A DNA stretch of 64,000 bases from Nocardioides mangrovicus. Lineage in GTDB: Bacteria > Actinomycetota > Actinomycetes > Propionibacteriales > Nocardioidaceae. Below the pieces are notes generated by a model that was given only the letters and a program-made list of their open reading frames with translations, had not been told where the DNA came from and did not search any database. Below, piece after piece: positions 1 to 8,324 of the stretch (positions within the stretch are counted from its first letter, which is position 1; the number at the start of each line of letters is the position of its first letter). The stretch is from assembly GCF_003674065.1 (NCBI RefSeq), contig NZ_RDBE01000007.1, positions 1 to 64,000 on the forward strand, in the 5' to 3' direction. The position numbers and the translations under genes were made by a program.

Positions 1-51
1 GGCGGCCTAACCAACTGTCACAGAATCGTGCAGCAGCCCCGTGCGTGTCTC

Positions 52-90
52 CTGGGTGCTCGGCGGACCGGCACCTCGCCGGTCACCCAG
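52..90. other. Hairpin downstream of the VanW-like gene
   Basis: CTGGGTG (52-58) can pair with CACCCAG (84-90), and ACCGGC (67-72) with GCCGGT (78-83), around a 5-base loop and an 8-base one-sided bulge. It lies about 75 bases past the stop of the leftward VanW-like gene and could end its transcript, but no T run is visible. Confidence 0.3.
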
Positions 91-132
91 GTCTGTTCGG
101 CCGTCGAGCGCTCGACCTGAGGAGGCGGCGCC

Positions 133-158
133 CAGCGCTGGGTCACAGCGCTGGGTCA
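133..158. repeat. Tandem duplication of a 13-base unit
   Basis: CAGCGCTGGGTCA occurs twice back to back just before the stop codon of the VanW-like gene. No gene was recognised in 1-163. Confidence 0.7.
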
Positions 159-163
159 CATCG

Positions 164-1060
164 CTAGATCACGTCGACGACCGGCACGTCCACGGGCACG
201 TACTTCACCAGCGCGCAGTTGCGCTTGAGCAGCTCCTCGCCGACCCGGTTGCCGGTGCGGCGGTCGATGACGTCGCGCCAGATCTCGTTGCTGCGGAAGA
301 CCTCGCCGTCGCGCCGGCGCAAGAACACCTCGTCGCGGGCGTGGACGGAGTAGGAGCGCCGCGGGGCGGTGTCGGTGCGCAGCTCGCCCTCGAGGTAGCG
401 CCGGCCGATGCCGGTGCTGATGACGAAGGTCGTGTCGGTGTCGTTGCGCACGACCAGGTCGACGTAGTTCCACACGATCGAGCAGCCCACGCCCCAGGGC
501 AGGACCCGTCCGTTGTCGGGGAAGGGGTCGAAGCTGTGCTCGGAACGCTCGACGATGGTGAGCTCGGAGTGCATGAACATCCAGACCAGCAGGTTGGCCA
601 GCTGGCAGATGCCGCCGCCGACGCCGGCGTGGGCCTCGCCGTTGGAGAGCTTCATGCCGTCGACGAAGCCGCGGCGCTTGGTGCAGTTGCCCACGACCTT
701 GTTGAACGAGAAGGTCTCGCCGGGGCGGATGACGACGCCGTCGACCAGCTCGGCGGCCAGGCGCAGGTTGGTCACCTTGTTGTGCTGCAGCCACATGTCG
801 GCCTGGCCGAGCTGTCGCAGCAGCAGCGACTTGTGCTGCTTGACCCGGTAGGTGGTCTCCGGGGCCGGGCGCCGCGTCGCCCAGGCGGTGCCGGAGCGCA
901 GCCAGGCGGCGCGACGGCGCGCCTGGTGGTAGCGCACCGCGACCGGGTAGAGCCACGGGTGCCGCTGGGTCAGCCGCGGCCGGGCGGCGACCCGCTCGGG
1001 CAGCCGCGGCGGCGACGTCCGCGGTGCGAACGTGGCGGCGTCGAGTGCGATCATGGCCAT
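164..1060 (-). CDS. VanW family protein
   Basis: The 298-residue product carries the VanW-type block GVGGGICQLANLL at residues 146-158, preceded by a VVGNCTKRRGF segment. VanW domains occur in vancomycin-resistance clusters and in many unrelated cell-wall proteins, and their biochemical role is not settled. No clear signal peptide is seen; the first 55 residues are basic and contain no long hydrophobic stretch. The ATG at 1060 is preceded on the coding strand by AGGGGG about 10 bases upstream; a second ATG two codons in is possible. The gene is transcribed away from rpsP across a 296-base spacer. An association with vancomycin resistance is not implied, because no vanH/A/X-type genes are nearby. 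Confidence 0.85.
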   Translation of the reverse strand: MAMIALDAATFAPRTSPPRLPERVAARPRLTQRHPWLYPVAVRYHQARRRAAWLRSGTAWATRRPAPETTYRVKQHKSLLLRQLGQADMWLQHNKVTNLRLAAELVDGVVIRPGETFSFNKVVGNCTKRRGFVDGMKLSNGEAHAGVGGGICQLANLLVWMFMHSELTIVERSEHSFDPFPDNGRVLPWGVGCSIVWNYVDLVVRNDTDTTFVISTGIGRRYLEGELRTDTAPRRSYSVHARDEVFLRRRDGEVFRSNEIWRDVIDRRTGNRVGEELLKRNCALVKYVPVDVPVVDVI

Positions 1061-1113
1061 CTGTGCAGAACCCCCTGCGACCTACGTCCCCCGGTAGGTC
1101 TCAGTCCGAGACG

Positions 1114-1134
1114 GTAACGACGTTTCGTCGGTAC
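1114..1134. promoter_or_regulatory. Imperfect 21-base palindrome between vanW-like gene and rpsP
   Basis: The arms GTA-N-CGACG and CGTCG-N-TAC flank a central TTT. A second inverted repeat, GTCTC(N5)GAGAC, lies next to it at 1098-1112. Both sit 40-75 bases upstream of the VanW-like start and look like operator sites; the binding protein is unknown. Confidence 0.4.
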
Positions 1135-1220
1135 ATGTCCGGCAAGTGGGGTGGTGTGTCCGCGGTGTCCGAAAATGTCTGACCGAACGGACGAATTTCG
1201 GCCGGCCGCGTGGCGTCTGG

Positions 1221-1226
1221 CAGAAT
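1221..1226 (+). promoter_or_regulatory. Candidate -10 box for rpsP
   Basis: CAGAAT fits the loose actinobacterial NANNNT pattern and lies about 130 bases before the rpsP start. No convincing -35 box was seen. The rest of the 1061-1356 spacer shows no gene. Confidence 0.25.
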
Positions 1227-1356
1227 ACGCAGGCGTCCTGACCTGCCGGTCCCTCTCAACCGGTCCGCGTCAGGCCCATCGAGCACGTCGAGGCCGGCCC
1301 CACCGGCCCACGCGTCGCTCATCATCTACGTGACACGCAAGGAGAGGTCCACACAC

Positions 1357-1932
1357 GTGGCCGTCAAGATCCGTCTGAAGCGCATGGGCAAGATCCGTCA
1401 GCCGTACTTCCGGGTGGTCGTCGTCGACTCCCGCAAGAAGCGCGACGGCAGGGTGATCGAGGAGATCGGCAAGTACCACCCCAAGCAGGAGCCTTCGTTC
1501 ATCGAGGTCGAGTCCGAGCGGGCGCAGTACTGGCTGGGCGTCGGCGCGCAGCCGAGCGAGGCCGTCGAGGCCATCCTCAAGATCACCGGCGACTGGCAGA
1601 AGTTCAAGGGCCTGCCCGGTGCCGAAGGCACGCTGCGGGTGGCTGAGCCCAAGCGCGACAAGGCCGAACTGTTCGGCGAGGCGCTCAAGGCCTCCGACGA
1701 GCCCAAGGCCGGCGCCACCACGGCGAAGAAGTCCGCGGCGAAGAAGGCCGAGGCGCCGGCGGAGACCGCCGCCGAGAAGGCCGCGACCGCCGAGGTCGAG
1801 GAGGCGGTCGAGGAGACCGGTCCCAACCCGGCCGACGCCGCCACCACCGAGGAGGCCGCCACCGAGTCCGGTGACGAGTCGTCCGACACCACCGCCGCCG
1901 AGGCGGCTGCCGACGAGAAGGCCGAGGCCTAG
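1357..1932 (+). CDS. rpsP: 30S ribosomal protein S16 with long acidic tail
   Basis: S16 is a 16S rRNA-binding protein needed early in 30S assembly. Residues 1-85 match the family, beginning [19 protein letters not shown]. The product is 191 residues, roughly twice the usual length, because of an Ala/Glu/Lys/Thr-rich low-complexity tail from about residue 115. GTG 1357 is chosen because GGAGAGG lies at 1341-1347 and the conserved N-terminus starts there; the frame stays open further upstream without homology. The stop overlaps the GTG of the KH-domain gene, so the two are translationally coupled at the head of the rpsP-khpA-rimM-trmD operon. Confidence 0.97.
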   Translation: MAVKIRLKRMGKIRQPYFRVVVVDSRKKRDGRVIEEIGKYHPKQEPSFIEVESERAQYWLGVGAQPSEAVEAILKITGDWQKFKGLPGAEGTLRVAEPKRDKAELFGEALKASDEPKAGATTAKKSAAKKAEAPAETAAEKAATAEVEEAVEETGPNPADAATTEEAATESGDESSDTTAAEAAADEKAEA

Positions 1933-2180
1933 TGCCCATGCTCGCCGAGGCGCTGGAGCACCTGGTGCGGGGAGTCGTCGACAACCCTGACGAGGTCTCG
2001 GTCCGCGACAAGCGGCTGCGCCACGGCTCGCTGCTCGAGGTCCGGGTGCACCCCGACGACCTCGGCAAGGTGATCGGACGCGGCGGCCGCACGGCCACCG
2101 CGTTCCGCACCGTCGTCTCGGCGCTGGCCGGGCGCGACGGTGCCCGGATCGACTTCGTCGACGTCGACAAGGGTCGCTGA
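1932..2180 (+). CDS. khpA: KH-domain RNA-binding protein (KhpA family)
   Basis: This 82-residue protein consists almost entirely of one KH domain, with the GxxG-type loop seen as VIGRGGRTATAFR near residues 47-59. KhpA proteins bind RNA, often with KhpB/Jag, and the gene sits between rpsP and rimM in many Gram-positive genomes. GTG 1932 shares its G with the rpsP stop codon; ATG 1938 two codons later is an alternative start. It lies in the ribosome assembly operon upstream of rimM. Confidence 0.93.
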   Translation: MPMLAEALEHLVRGVVDNPDEVSVRDKRLRHGSLLEVRVHPDDLGKVIGRGGRTATAFRTVVSALAGRDGARIDFVDVDKGR

Positions 2181-2193
2181 GCTGCCTCTCGAG

Positions 2194-2700
2194 GTGTGCG
2201 TCGGCCGGATCGGCCGACCCCATGGCGTCCGCGGCGAGCTCGCCGTGGAGGTACGCACCGACGAGCCGGAACGCCGGTTTCTGCCCGGCGTCCGGCTCGT
2301 CGTGCGTGGACGTCACCCCGGCCTGCCGCCGGCGCTGACGCTGGCGGCGGTGCGCCGCCACCAGGACCGGCTGCTGGTGGGCTTCGAGGAGGTCGCCGAC
2401 CGCACCGCGGCCGAGCCGCTGCGCGGGGCGATGCTCTACGCCGAGGTGGGCGAGGAGACGCCCGAGGACCCCGAGGAGTTCTACGACCACCAGCTGGTCG
2501 GCCTCGACGTCGTCGGCACCGACGGCGAGCGGCTGGGCCGGCTCGACCAGGTGCTGCACCACGGCGCGCAGGACCTGCTCGTGGTCGCCACCGACGACGG
2601 CGAGGTGCTGGTGCCGTTCGTCGAGGCGCTGGTGCCCACGGTCGACGTGGCCGGCGGCCGCCTCGTCGTCGACGACCGGCCGGGACTCTTCTCGGCATGA
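2194..2700 (+). CDS. rimM: 16S rRNA processing / ribosome maturation factor RimM
   Basis: RimM assists maturation of the 30S head and binds S19. The product starts [20 protein letters not shown], the typical N-terminal RimM strand, and carries the PRC-barrel half from about residue 95 ([11 protein letters not shown]). It is 168 residues, normal for the family. GTG 2194 is chosen because the conserved block begins there; the frame is open to 2140, but the additional residues lack homology. The stop TGA overlaps the trmD ATG by four bases, so the two genes are tightly coupled. Confidence 0.95.
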   Translation: MCVGRIGRPHGVRGELAVEVRTDEPERRFLPGVRLVVRGRHPGLPPALTLAAVRRHQDRLLVGFEEVADRTAAEPLRGAMLYAEVGEETPEDPEEFYDHQLVGLDVVGTDGERLGRLDQVLHHGAQDLLVVATDDGEVLVPFVEALVPTVDVAGGRLVVDDRPGLFSA

Positions 2701-3848
2701 GGATCGACGTCGTCACCGTCTTCCCCGACTACCTGCGCCCACTGGAGCTCTCGCTGCCCGGACGCGCCCGGGAGAAGGGCCTCATCGAGGTCGAGGTGCA
2801 CGACCTGCGCACCTGGACCCACGACGTGCACCGCACCGTCGACGATGCCCCGTACGGCGGCGGGGCCGGCATGGTGATGAAGCCCGAACCGTGGGGTGAG
2901 GCGCTCGACGCCGTGGCGCCCGACGGCGCGACGCTGGTGGTCCCGACTCCGGCGGGGGAGCCGTTCCACCAGCGGCTGGCCGCCGAGCTCGCCACCCGGG
3001 AGCAGCTGGTGTTCGCCTGCGGCCGCTACGAGGGCATCGACGCCCGGGTGGCCGCCGACGCCGCCCGCCGGCTCGAGGTGCGCGAGGTCTCGCTGGGCGA
3101 CTACGTCCTCAACGGGGGAGAGGTCGCCGCGCTGGCCGTGATCGAGGCGGTCGTACGGCTGCTGCCCGGTGTGCTGGGCAACGCGGCGTCGCTGGCCGAG
3201 GAGTCGCACGGCGAGGACGGTCTGCTGGAGTACCCGGTCTTTACCCGGCCGGTGGCCTGGCGCGACCTCGCGGTGCCCGACGTGCTGCTCTCCGGCGACC
3301 ACGCCCGCATCGCCTCCTGGCGGGCCGAGGAGTCGCGGCGGCGGACGGTCGCGCGGCGCCCTGACCTGCTGACCGCCGACGTCGGCGGCTGGCGGATCGA
3401 GCCGGCCGCGCCGGCCGATGCCGCCGAGCTGCTGGTGCTCCAGCTGGCCTGCTGGGTGCCCGAGGCGCTGGTCAACGACGACCTCGGCATCCCGCCGCTG
3501 CACGAGGGACTGGCGCAGGTGCAGGCCGCGATCGCGACCGGTGGCGTCCGTGTGGTGCGCTCCGGCGGCCGTCTGGTCGGCTCGGTGCGCGGCCGCCTGG
3601 ACGGCGAGACCTGGGAGATCGGCCGGCTCATGGTGGCCCCCGACCTGCGCGGTGTGGGCCTGGGACGGCTGCTGCTCGAGCACGCGGAGTCGCTCGCGCC
3701 GACGCAGGCCACCACGTACCGCCTCTTCACCGGCGTGGCCAGCGAGGCCAACCTGCGGCGCTACCGCCGCGCGGGCTACCGACGCCGCTCGGTGGGCACC
3801 GGCAGGTCCGGACCGGTCACGCTGGAGAAGCCGATTACCGCCCGGTGA
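2697..3848 (+). CDS. trmD: tRNA (guanine-N1-)-methyltransferase TrmD fused to a GNAT acetyltransferase domain
   Basis: TrmD methylates N1 of G37 in tRNA with S-adenosylmethionine to prevent frameshifting. Residues 1-228 hold the canonical trefoil-knot enzyme, with [13 protein letters not shown] at 50-62, [10 protein letters not shown] at 109-118 and the knot loop [11 protein letters not shown] at 132-142. The reading frame then continues without a stop into a GNAT-like domain (about 230-383) containing the acetyl-CoA loop RGVGLG at 318-323 and a typical C-terminal strand pattern. Total length is 383 residues against about 230-270 for a plain TrmD. The ATG at 2697 overlaps the rimM stop. The acetyltransferase substrate is unknown; a role linked to translation is only an inference from the fusion. 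Confidence 0.95.
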   Translation: MRIDVVTVFPDYLRPLELSLPGRAREKGLIEVEVHDLRTWTHDVHRTVDDAPYGGGAGMVMKPEPWGEALDAVAPDGATLVVPTPAGEPFHQRLAAELATREQLVFACGRYEGIDARVAADAARRLEVREVSLGDYVLNGGEVAALAVIEAVVRLLPGVLGNAASLAEESHGEDGLLEYPVFTRPVAWRDLAVPDVLLSGDHARIASWRAEESRRRTVARRPDLLTADVGGWRIEPAAPADAAELLVLQLACWVPEALVNDDLGIPPLHEGLAQVQAAIATGGVRVVRSGGRLVGSVRGRLDGETWEIGRLMVAPDLRGVGLGRLLLEHAESLAPTQATTYRLFTGVASEANLRRYRRAGYRRRSVGTGRSGPVTLEKPITAR

Positions 3849-4025
3849 GGCGGGTGTGGCAGACTTTTCCACTGGCCTGATCGGCCGAAATGGCCCCGTC
3901 CAGCGGGTGCCTGCGTCGGACTCCTGCCACAGGGGGTGTCTACGCCGCCGGCCACCTCGATCCGGTCCACATCTTCACAACCCCTACCGACGATTGACCT
4001 GTGGCAGTCGCCTGCGGAGACTCCC

Positions 4026-4376
4026 ATGACCAACGTCATCGACGCGCTCAACGCCGACGCCATCCGTACCGACGTCCCCGCCTTCCGTGCGGGCGACACC
4101 GTCAAGGTCCACGTGAAGGTCGTCGAGGGCAACCGCTCCCGCGTCCAGGTCTTCCAGGGCGTCGTGATCCGCATCCACGGGTCCGGCATCGGCCGCACAT
4201 TCACGGTGCGCAAGGTCTCCTTCGGCGTGGGGGTGGAGCGCACCTTCCCGCTGAACTCGCCGATCTTCGAGCAGATCGAGATCGTCACCCGCGGTGACGT
4301 GCGGCGCGCGAAGCTGTACTACCTGCGCAACCTGCGCGGCAAGGCTGCCAAGATCCGCGAGCGTCGCGAGGCCTGA
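4026..4376 (+). CDS. rplS: 50S ribosomal protein L19
   Basis: L19 sits at the 30S-50S interface. The 116-residue product matches the family throughout, for example [18 protein letters not shown] near residues 20-37 and [20 protein letters not shown] at the end. The ATG at 4026 has GGAGA at 4016-4020; the frame is open for 30 codons upstream but without homology. It follows trmD after a 177-base gap that probably holds its own promoter or leader; no clear promoter boxes could be assigned. Confidence 0.97.
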   Translation: MTNVIDALNADAIRTDVPAFRAGDTVKVHVKVVEGNRSRVQVFQGVVIRIHGSGIGRTFTVRKVSFGVGVERTFPLNSPIFEQIEIVTRGDVRRAKLYYLRNLRGKAAKIRERREA

Positions 4377-4399
4377 CCCACCCGGCGCGGGGCAGCACG

Positions 4400-4405
4400 T
4401 AGGCT
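4400..4405 (+). promoter_or_regulatory. -10 box of a leaderless lepB transcript
   Basis: TAGGCT is followed by 7 bases and then the GTG at 4413. This is the spacing expected if transcription starts at the start codon. Confidence 0.5.
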
Positions 4406-4412
4406 CGCGGGC

Positions 4413-5126
4413 GTGGCGACGACGACGGGCCGATCACGGTCTGACTCCTCCGGTCGGGGACGCCGGGAGCGCAAGCAGCTCCCGCTGTGGCAGGAGACGA
4501 TCCTGCTGCTGGTCATCGCCCTCGGGCTGGCGGTGCTCATCAAGGCCTTCTTCGTGCAGGCCTTCTACATCCCCTCTCCCTCGATGGAGCCGCAGTTCGT
4601 CAAGAACGACCGGATCCTGGTGCAGAAGGTCTCCTACTGGACCCACCCGCCGCGCCGCGGCGACATCATCGTCTTCAAGGACCCGCCGGACTCCCACTGG
4701 CTGGAGTCCAGCGACATCGGCCCCAGCACCGGTCTGAAGAAGGTCATGGAGGTCATCGGCCTCTACCCGGCCGGCGGCCACCTGGTCAAGCGCGTCATCG
4801 GCGTCGGCGGCGACGAGGTGAAGTGCTGCGACACCCAGGGCCGGGTCACCGTCAACGGTCACGCGCTGAACGAGAAGAACTACCTGCCCAAGGGCACCGT
4901 GCCCTCGCTGGACAAGTTCGACGTCAAGGTGCCCAAGGGACACCTCTGGGTGATGGGCGACAACCGCGGCGACTCGGCCGACTCGCGCGCCCACATGGGC
5001 CAGCCCGGCGGCGGGTTCATTGCCGACGACCTCGTGGTGGGCCGCGTCTTCGCGCTGGTGTGGCCGGCCAGCCGCTTCGAGATCATCCACCGGCCCCAGA
5101 CGTTCGCCTCCGTCCCCAACCCATGA
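4413..5126 (+). CDS. lepB: Signal peptidase I
   Basis: Type I signal peptidase cleaves signal peptides from exported proteins at the outer face of the membrane. The 237-residue product has a basic cytoplasmic N-terminus, one membrane segment (about 28-50), the catalytic serine in PSPSMEP (Ser57), the catalytic lysine in GHLVKRVIG (Lys126) and the box GDNRGDSADSR at 182-192. The GTG start lacks a Shine-Dalgarno but has a TANNNT box 7 bases upstream, which fits a leaderless transcript. The stop overlaps the rnhB ATG by four bases. The order rplS-lepB-rnhB is conserved in actinobacteria. Confidence 0.97.
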   Translation: MATTTGRSRSDSSGRGRRERKQLPLWQETILLLVIALGLAVLIKAFFVQAFYIPSPSMEPQFVKNDRILVQKVSYWTHPPRRGDIIVFKDPPDSHWLESSDIGPSTGLKKVMEVIGLYPAGGHLVKRVIGVGGDEVKCCDTQGRVTVNGHALNEKNYLPKGTVPSLDKFDVKVPKGHLWVMGDNRGDSADSRAHMGQPGGGFIADDLVVGRVFALVWPASRFEIIHRPQTFASVPNP

Positions 5127-5818
5127 CGACCCTGCCCAAGGGCGTCACCGTGCGGCGCGACGCCGGCCTCTACGGCTACGAGCGCGCGCTGCGACGGGTC
5201 GGGATGACCCACGTGGCGGGCGTCGACGAGGCCGGCCGCGGTGCCTGCGCCGGACCGCTGGTGGCCGGCGCGGTGATCCTGCCCGACGGCAAGGCCGGCC
5301 AGGTGCCGGGACTGGCCGACTCGAAGCTGCTCACCGCCAAGGCCCGCGAGCGCTGCTACGACCAGGTGGTGCGCCGTGCCCTGGCCTGGTCGGTGGTCGT
5401 CGTCGAGCCCGCCGAGTGCGACCGGCTCGGCATGCACGTGGCCAACATCGAGGCGCTGCGCCGAGCCCTCGCCCGCCTCGCGGTGCGCCCGTCGTACGTG
5501 CTCACCGACGGCTTCCCGGTCGACGGTCTCGAGGTGCCCGGCCTGGCGATGTGGAAGGGCGACAAGATGACCGCCTGCATCGCCGCGGCGTCGGTGGTCG
5601 CCAAGGTCACCCGCGACCGCATGATGCTGGCCGAGCACGAGCGCTGGCCCGCCTACGACTTCGACGTGCACAAGGGCTACTGCACCGACCTGCACCAGGC
5701 AGCGCTCGACGAGCACGGCCCCTGCCCGATCCACCGCTACCGGTTCGTCAACGTCCGTCGCGCGGCCGGGCTGCCGGAGCTGCCCGAGACCCTGACTCTG
5801 GAGGAGGTGCCCTCGTGA
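5123..5818 (+). CDS. rnhB: Ribonuclease HII
   Basis: RNase HII removes ribonucleotides and RNA primers from RNA-DNA hybrids. The active-site strand GVDEAGRGACAGP (Asp35, Glu36) and the later block GDKMTACIAAASVVAKVTRD are present. The length of 231 residues is typical. The ATG overlaps the lepB stop, and the TGA overlaps the GTG of the next gene, so the three form one coupled unit. The frame is open far upstream inside lepB, but homology begins at this ATG. Confidence 0.96.
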   Translation: MTTLPKGVTVRRDAGLYGYERALRRVGMTHVAGVDEAGRGACAGPLVAGAVILPDGKAGQVPGLADSKLLTAKARERCYDQVVRRALAWSVVVVEPAECDRLGMHVANIEALRRALARLAVRPSYVLTDGFPVDGLEVPGLAMWKGDKMTACIAAASVVAKVTRDRMMLAEHERWPAYDFDVHKGYCTDLHQAALDEHGPCPIHRYRFVNVRRAAGLPELPETLTLEEVPS

Positions 5819-6123
5819 GTGCCGAGGACCTGGAGAAGTACGAGACCGAGATGGAGCTGACGCTCTACCGGGAGTACCGCGACGTCGTCGGCATCTTCAA
5901 GTACGTGGTCGAGACCGACCGCCGCTTCTACCTGTGCAACCAGGTCGACGTGAAGGCACGCACGGAGACCGGCGACGTCTTCTTCGAGGTGACCATGACC
6001 GACTGCTGGGTCTGGGACATGTACCGCCCGGCCCGGTTCGCCCGCGGGGTGAAGGTGCTGACCTTCAAGGACGTCAACGTCGAGGAGCTGGCGACGAGCG
6101 ACTTCGAGCCGCCGAAGCCGTAG
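5815..6123 (+). CDS. DUF2469 family protein
   Basis: This 102-residue, acidic protein belongs to a small family found in actinobacteria immediately after rnhB (Rv2901c-like context). Visible features are the LEKYETEMELTLYREYRDVV segment and the aromatic DCWVWDMYRPARF. The function is not known. The GTG start overlaps the rnhB stop (GTGA). The gene ends the rplS-side run and faces a leftward sensor kinase gene across a long palindrome. Confidence 0.92.
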   Translation: MSAEDLEKYETEMELTLYREYRDVVGIFKYVVETDRRFYLCNQVDVKARTETGDVFFEVTMTDCWVWDMYRPARFARGVKVLTFKDVNVEELATSDFEPPKP

Positions 6124-6134
6124 GGCCGCTCGCA

Positions 6135-6221
6135 CCGCCAAAGTCCCGCACTTGCGCAGTTGTGCGCGGGGCATGTCGGACATGGGTGGTCGAGGTCCCG
6201 GCAAGTGTGGGATTTCGGCGG
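6135..6221. terminator. Long inverted repeat between converging genes, probable bidirectional terminator
   Basis: Arms 6135-6155 and 6201-6221 are 21 bases each and pair at 18 positions (CCGCC...CACTTGC against GCAAGTG...GGCGG). The 45-base loop contains a smaller palindrome, CATGTC/GACATG. It separates the DUF2469 gene from the converging kinase gene. Confidence 0.6.
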
Positions 6222-6225
6222 CCCC

Positions 6226-7170
6226 TCACAGGTCCGCCCGCACCGACCAACCCCCGCCACGAGGCCCGGCGACCAACGTCCCGCCGTGCTCCTCAACCCG
6301 TTCCCGCAGGCCCCGCAGACCCTGGCCGGTTCCCTGGATGCGGGTGGCGTCGCCGCGTGGGGGGTCGTTGAGCACCTCAACCTGCAGCCTCCGGCCGGCT
6401 CCGCACAGCAGCACGCGCACCGGCGCGCCGGGGGCATGGCGCAGTGCGTTGGTGAGCGACTCGCGCACCACTTGGAAGCCGAGGGCGGCCGCCGCCGCGG
6501 GCACGCCGTCGCGGTCGCCCTCGAACCGGCAGCTCACCTGCATCCCCATGCGGGCGGCGCGGGCGACGAGCTCCTCGACCAGGTCGAGGTCGGGGGCGAC
6601 GACGGGCGCACCGCCGAGGAGGTCGACCAGCCGGTGCAGGTCGGCGCGACCCTGCTGCGCGGCGTCGTCGATGATGCCGAGCACCTCGCCGCCGGCGTCG
6701 GGGTCGAGCTGCACCAGCCGCTGCCCGGCGGCGGCCTGGACGACCATGACGCTGAGGGAGTGACCGATGATGTCGTGCAGCTCGGCGGCGATGCGAGCCC
6801 GCTCGTTGCGCACGGCGAGGTGGGCGAACAGCTCGCGCTCCTCCTCCAGCTCGCGCCCGCGCAGCTCCAGCTCCTCGGCGGTCTCGCGGCGCAGCCGGAA
6901 GGCGGTGCCGGCGAGGAAGCCGGGGATCGTCAGCATCGCCAGCCCGATGTCGTGCTCGTCGAGGATCAGGTACATCGAGGCCAGCCATGCCAGGCAGGCA
7001 GCACCTGCGGTCCAGGCCTCGCGGCCGCTGTAGCTGCTCGCGGCGAGTGCCACGAGCGCCGTGGCCGGCAGGATGGCGACGGTCGGCACGTCGGCGTCGA
7101 GCAGCGCGAGGGCGAGGTAGGCCGCGGCGCCGAGCAGCAGGGTCGCGAGGACCACCGGCCGGCGCCGCAC
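6226..7170 (-). CDS. Sensor histidine kinase, NarL-partner type (HisKA_3)
   Basis: Residues 10-95 hold about four membrane segments. The dimerisation helix ARIAAELHDIIGHSLS carries the phospho-accepting His132. The ATPase part shows the N box RESLTNALRHA (Asn241) and the G box TGQGLRGLRER (281-291). The length of 314 residues is usual. GTG 7170 is chosen because it lies 4 bases after the stop of the upstream kinase-like gene; the open frame extends to 7299, but only into that gene. The likely partner is the response regulator at 9021. The signal sensed is unknown. Confidence 0.88.
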   Translation of the reverse strand: MRRRPVVLATLLLGAAAYLALALLDADVPTVAILPATALVALAASSYSGREAWTAGAACLAWLASMYLILDEHDIGLAMLTIPGFLAGTAFRLRRETAEELELRGRELEEERELFAHLAVRNERARIAAELHDIIGHSLSVMVVQAAAGQRLVQLDPDAGGEVLGIIDDAAQQGRADLHRLVDLLGGAPVVAPDLDLVEELVARAARMGMQVSCRFEGDRDGVPAAAAALGFQVVRESLTNALRHAPGAPVRVLLCGAGRRLQVEVLNDPPRGDATRIQGTGQGLRGLRERVEEHGGTLVAGPRGGGWSVRADL

Positions 7171-7174
7171 GGGC

Positions 7175-8308
7175 TCAGGCTCCGACCGGCAGCTGCGCGA
7201 CGACGCGGGCCCGCCCGCGGCCGAGCTTGACGGTGAGGTTGCCGTGCTGCAGACGGACGCGTTCCCGGGCCCGGGCCACCGCGGCGCGCACATCGGCACC
7301 CGCGACCAGCCGGCCGCTCACCGTCAGCTCCAGGGCGTCGGCCCCGAAGTGCAGTCCCACCTCGACCGGCGTGGTGGGGTCGTCGGCCAGCACGCCGAGC
7401 AGGTGCTCGACCACGCGGTAGGTCGACAGCTCGACGCTGGCGGGAAGGCTGCGCGGGGCGCCCACCACGACCAGGCGGCCGTGGCCGCGCGCGTGACGCG
7501 CCAAGAGGGCGTCGAGGCTGGCCACCGACGGCGCCGGCGCCAGCGCCACGACCTGGCCGTCGGGCGCGCCGCGCAGCCGGCCGACGATCTCCCGCATCTC
7601 GGCCAGCACCTGCCGGCTGCCCGTCTCGATGGTGGCGAGCCGTGCGGCGACGGCCTCGGATCCCTCGACCGGCTCGCGGGCGGCCTGCGAGAGCTGTCGC
7701 AGCCGCGTGTCGAGCAGTGCGTCGAGCTCGGCGGAGAGCCGGGCACGATCGCTGCTGACCTCGATCGAGGCCCGGGCGTCGCGCAGGTCGGCCAGCTCAG
7801 CGTTGCGCGCCTCCAGCTCCCGTGCGAGCCCGCTGCGCTGGTGCACGATGCGCCCGATGCCCCAGATGCCGACGCCGAGGAGCAGCACTACCGGGATCAG
7901 CGACGGACCCGCCGCGGAGTCGTGCGCCAGCACCAGGGCGCCGAGCACCTCGGCGCCGGCCAGCCCCGCCAACGAACGCCGCACGCCGTCGCGGGTGCCG
8001 ACGAGGTAGCAGAACGTCCAGGCCAGCGGGAGGCCCGAGCCGCAGCGGGCGATCCAGCCGAACGCCAGGATGTGCAGCGCCATGACGGCCGCGGCCACCG
8101 TCGTCGCTAGCAGCGGCGAGCGACGCCAGACGAGCAGCGGTGCCACCACGGCGAGGGACGCCGGCAGCATCCACCAGGAGTGGCTGTCGACCCGGATGTC
8201 GCCGCCGGTGTCGTGGACGTTCTCCACCGCGAGCACCACGGCGAGGGCGGCGAGCACCAGCGTCAGGACGACGTCGGACCGGCGGATGCTGTCGGCGTTC
8301 CTGGCCAT
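7175..8308 (-). CDS. Degenerate sensor-kinase-like membrane protein
   Basis: The 377-residue product has an N-terminal membrane region (about 12-155, four to five segments), a coiled-coil-like stretch (158-185) and a region aligning with HisKA_3 kinases. The expected RARIARELHD motif reads RARLSAELDALLD, so the phospho-accepting His is Asp195. The N box is replaced by RVVEHLLGVLAD without the Asn, and no G box is seen. It is therefore unlikely to autophosphorylate. It lies between an intact kinase gene and a paralogue of its own membrane half and may act as a sensor or heterodimer partner. Start ATG 8308. Confidence 0.8.
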   Translation of the reverse strand: MARNADSIRRSDVVLTLVLAALAVVLAVENVHDTGGDIRVDSHSWWMLPASLAVVAPLLVWRRSPLLATTVAAAVMALHILAFGWIARCGSGLPLAWTFCYLVGTRDGVRRSLAGLAGAEVLGALVLAHDSAAGPSLIPVVLLLGVGIWGIGRIVHQRSGLARELEARNAELADLRDARASIEVSSDRARLSAELDALLDTRLRQLSQAAREPVEGSEAVAARLATIETGSRQVLAEMREIVGRLRGAPDGQVVALAPAPSVASLDALLARHARGHGRLVVVGAPRSLPASVELSTYRVVEHLLGVLADDPTTPVEVGLHFGADALELTVSGRLVAGADVRAAVARARERVRLQHGNLTVKLGRGRARVVAQLPVGA

Positions 8309-8324
8309 GTCGTTCTCCTCGGCG

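Noticed and set aside
164-1060. Vancomycin resistance locus
   Set aside because: VanW-like proteins occur widely, and no vanH, vanA, vanX or vanRS genes are nearby.
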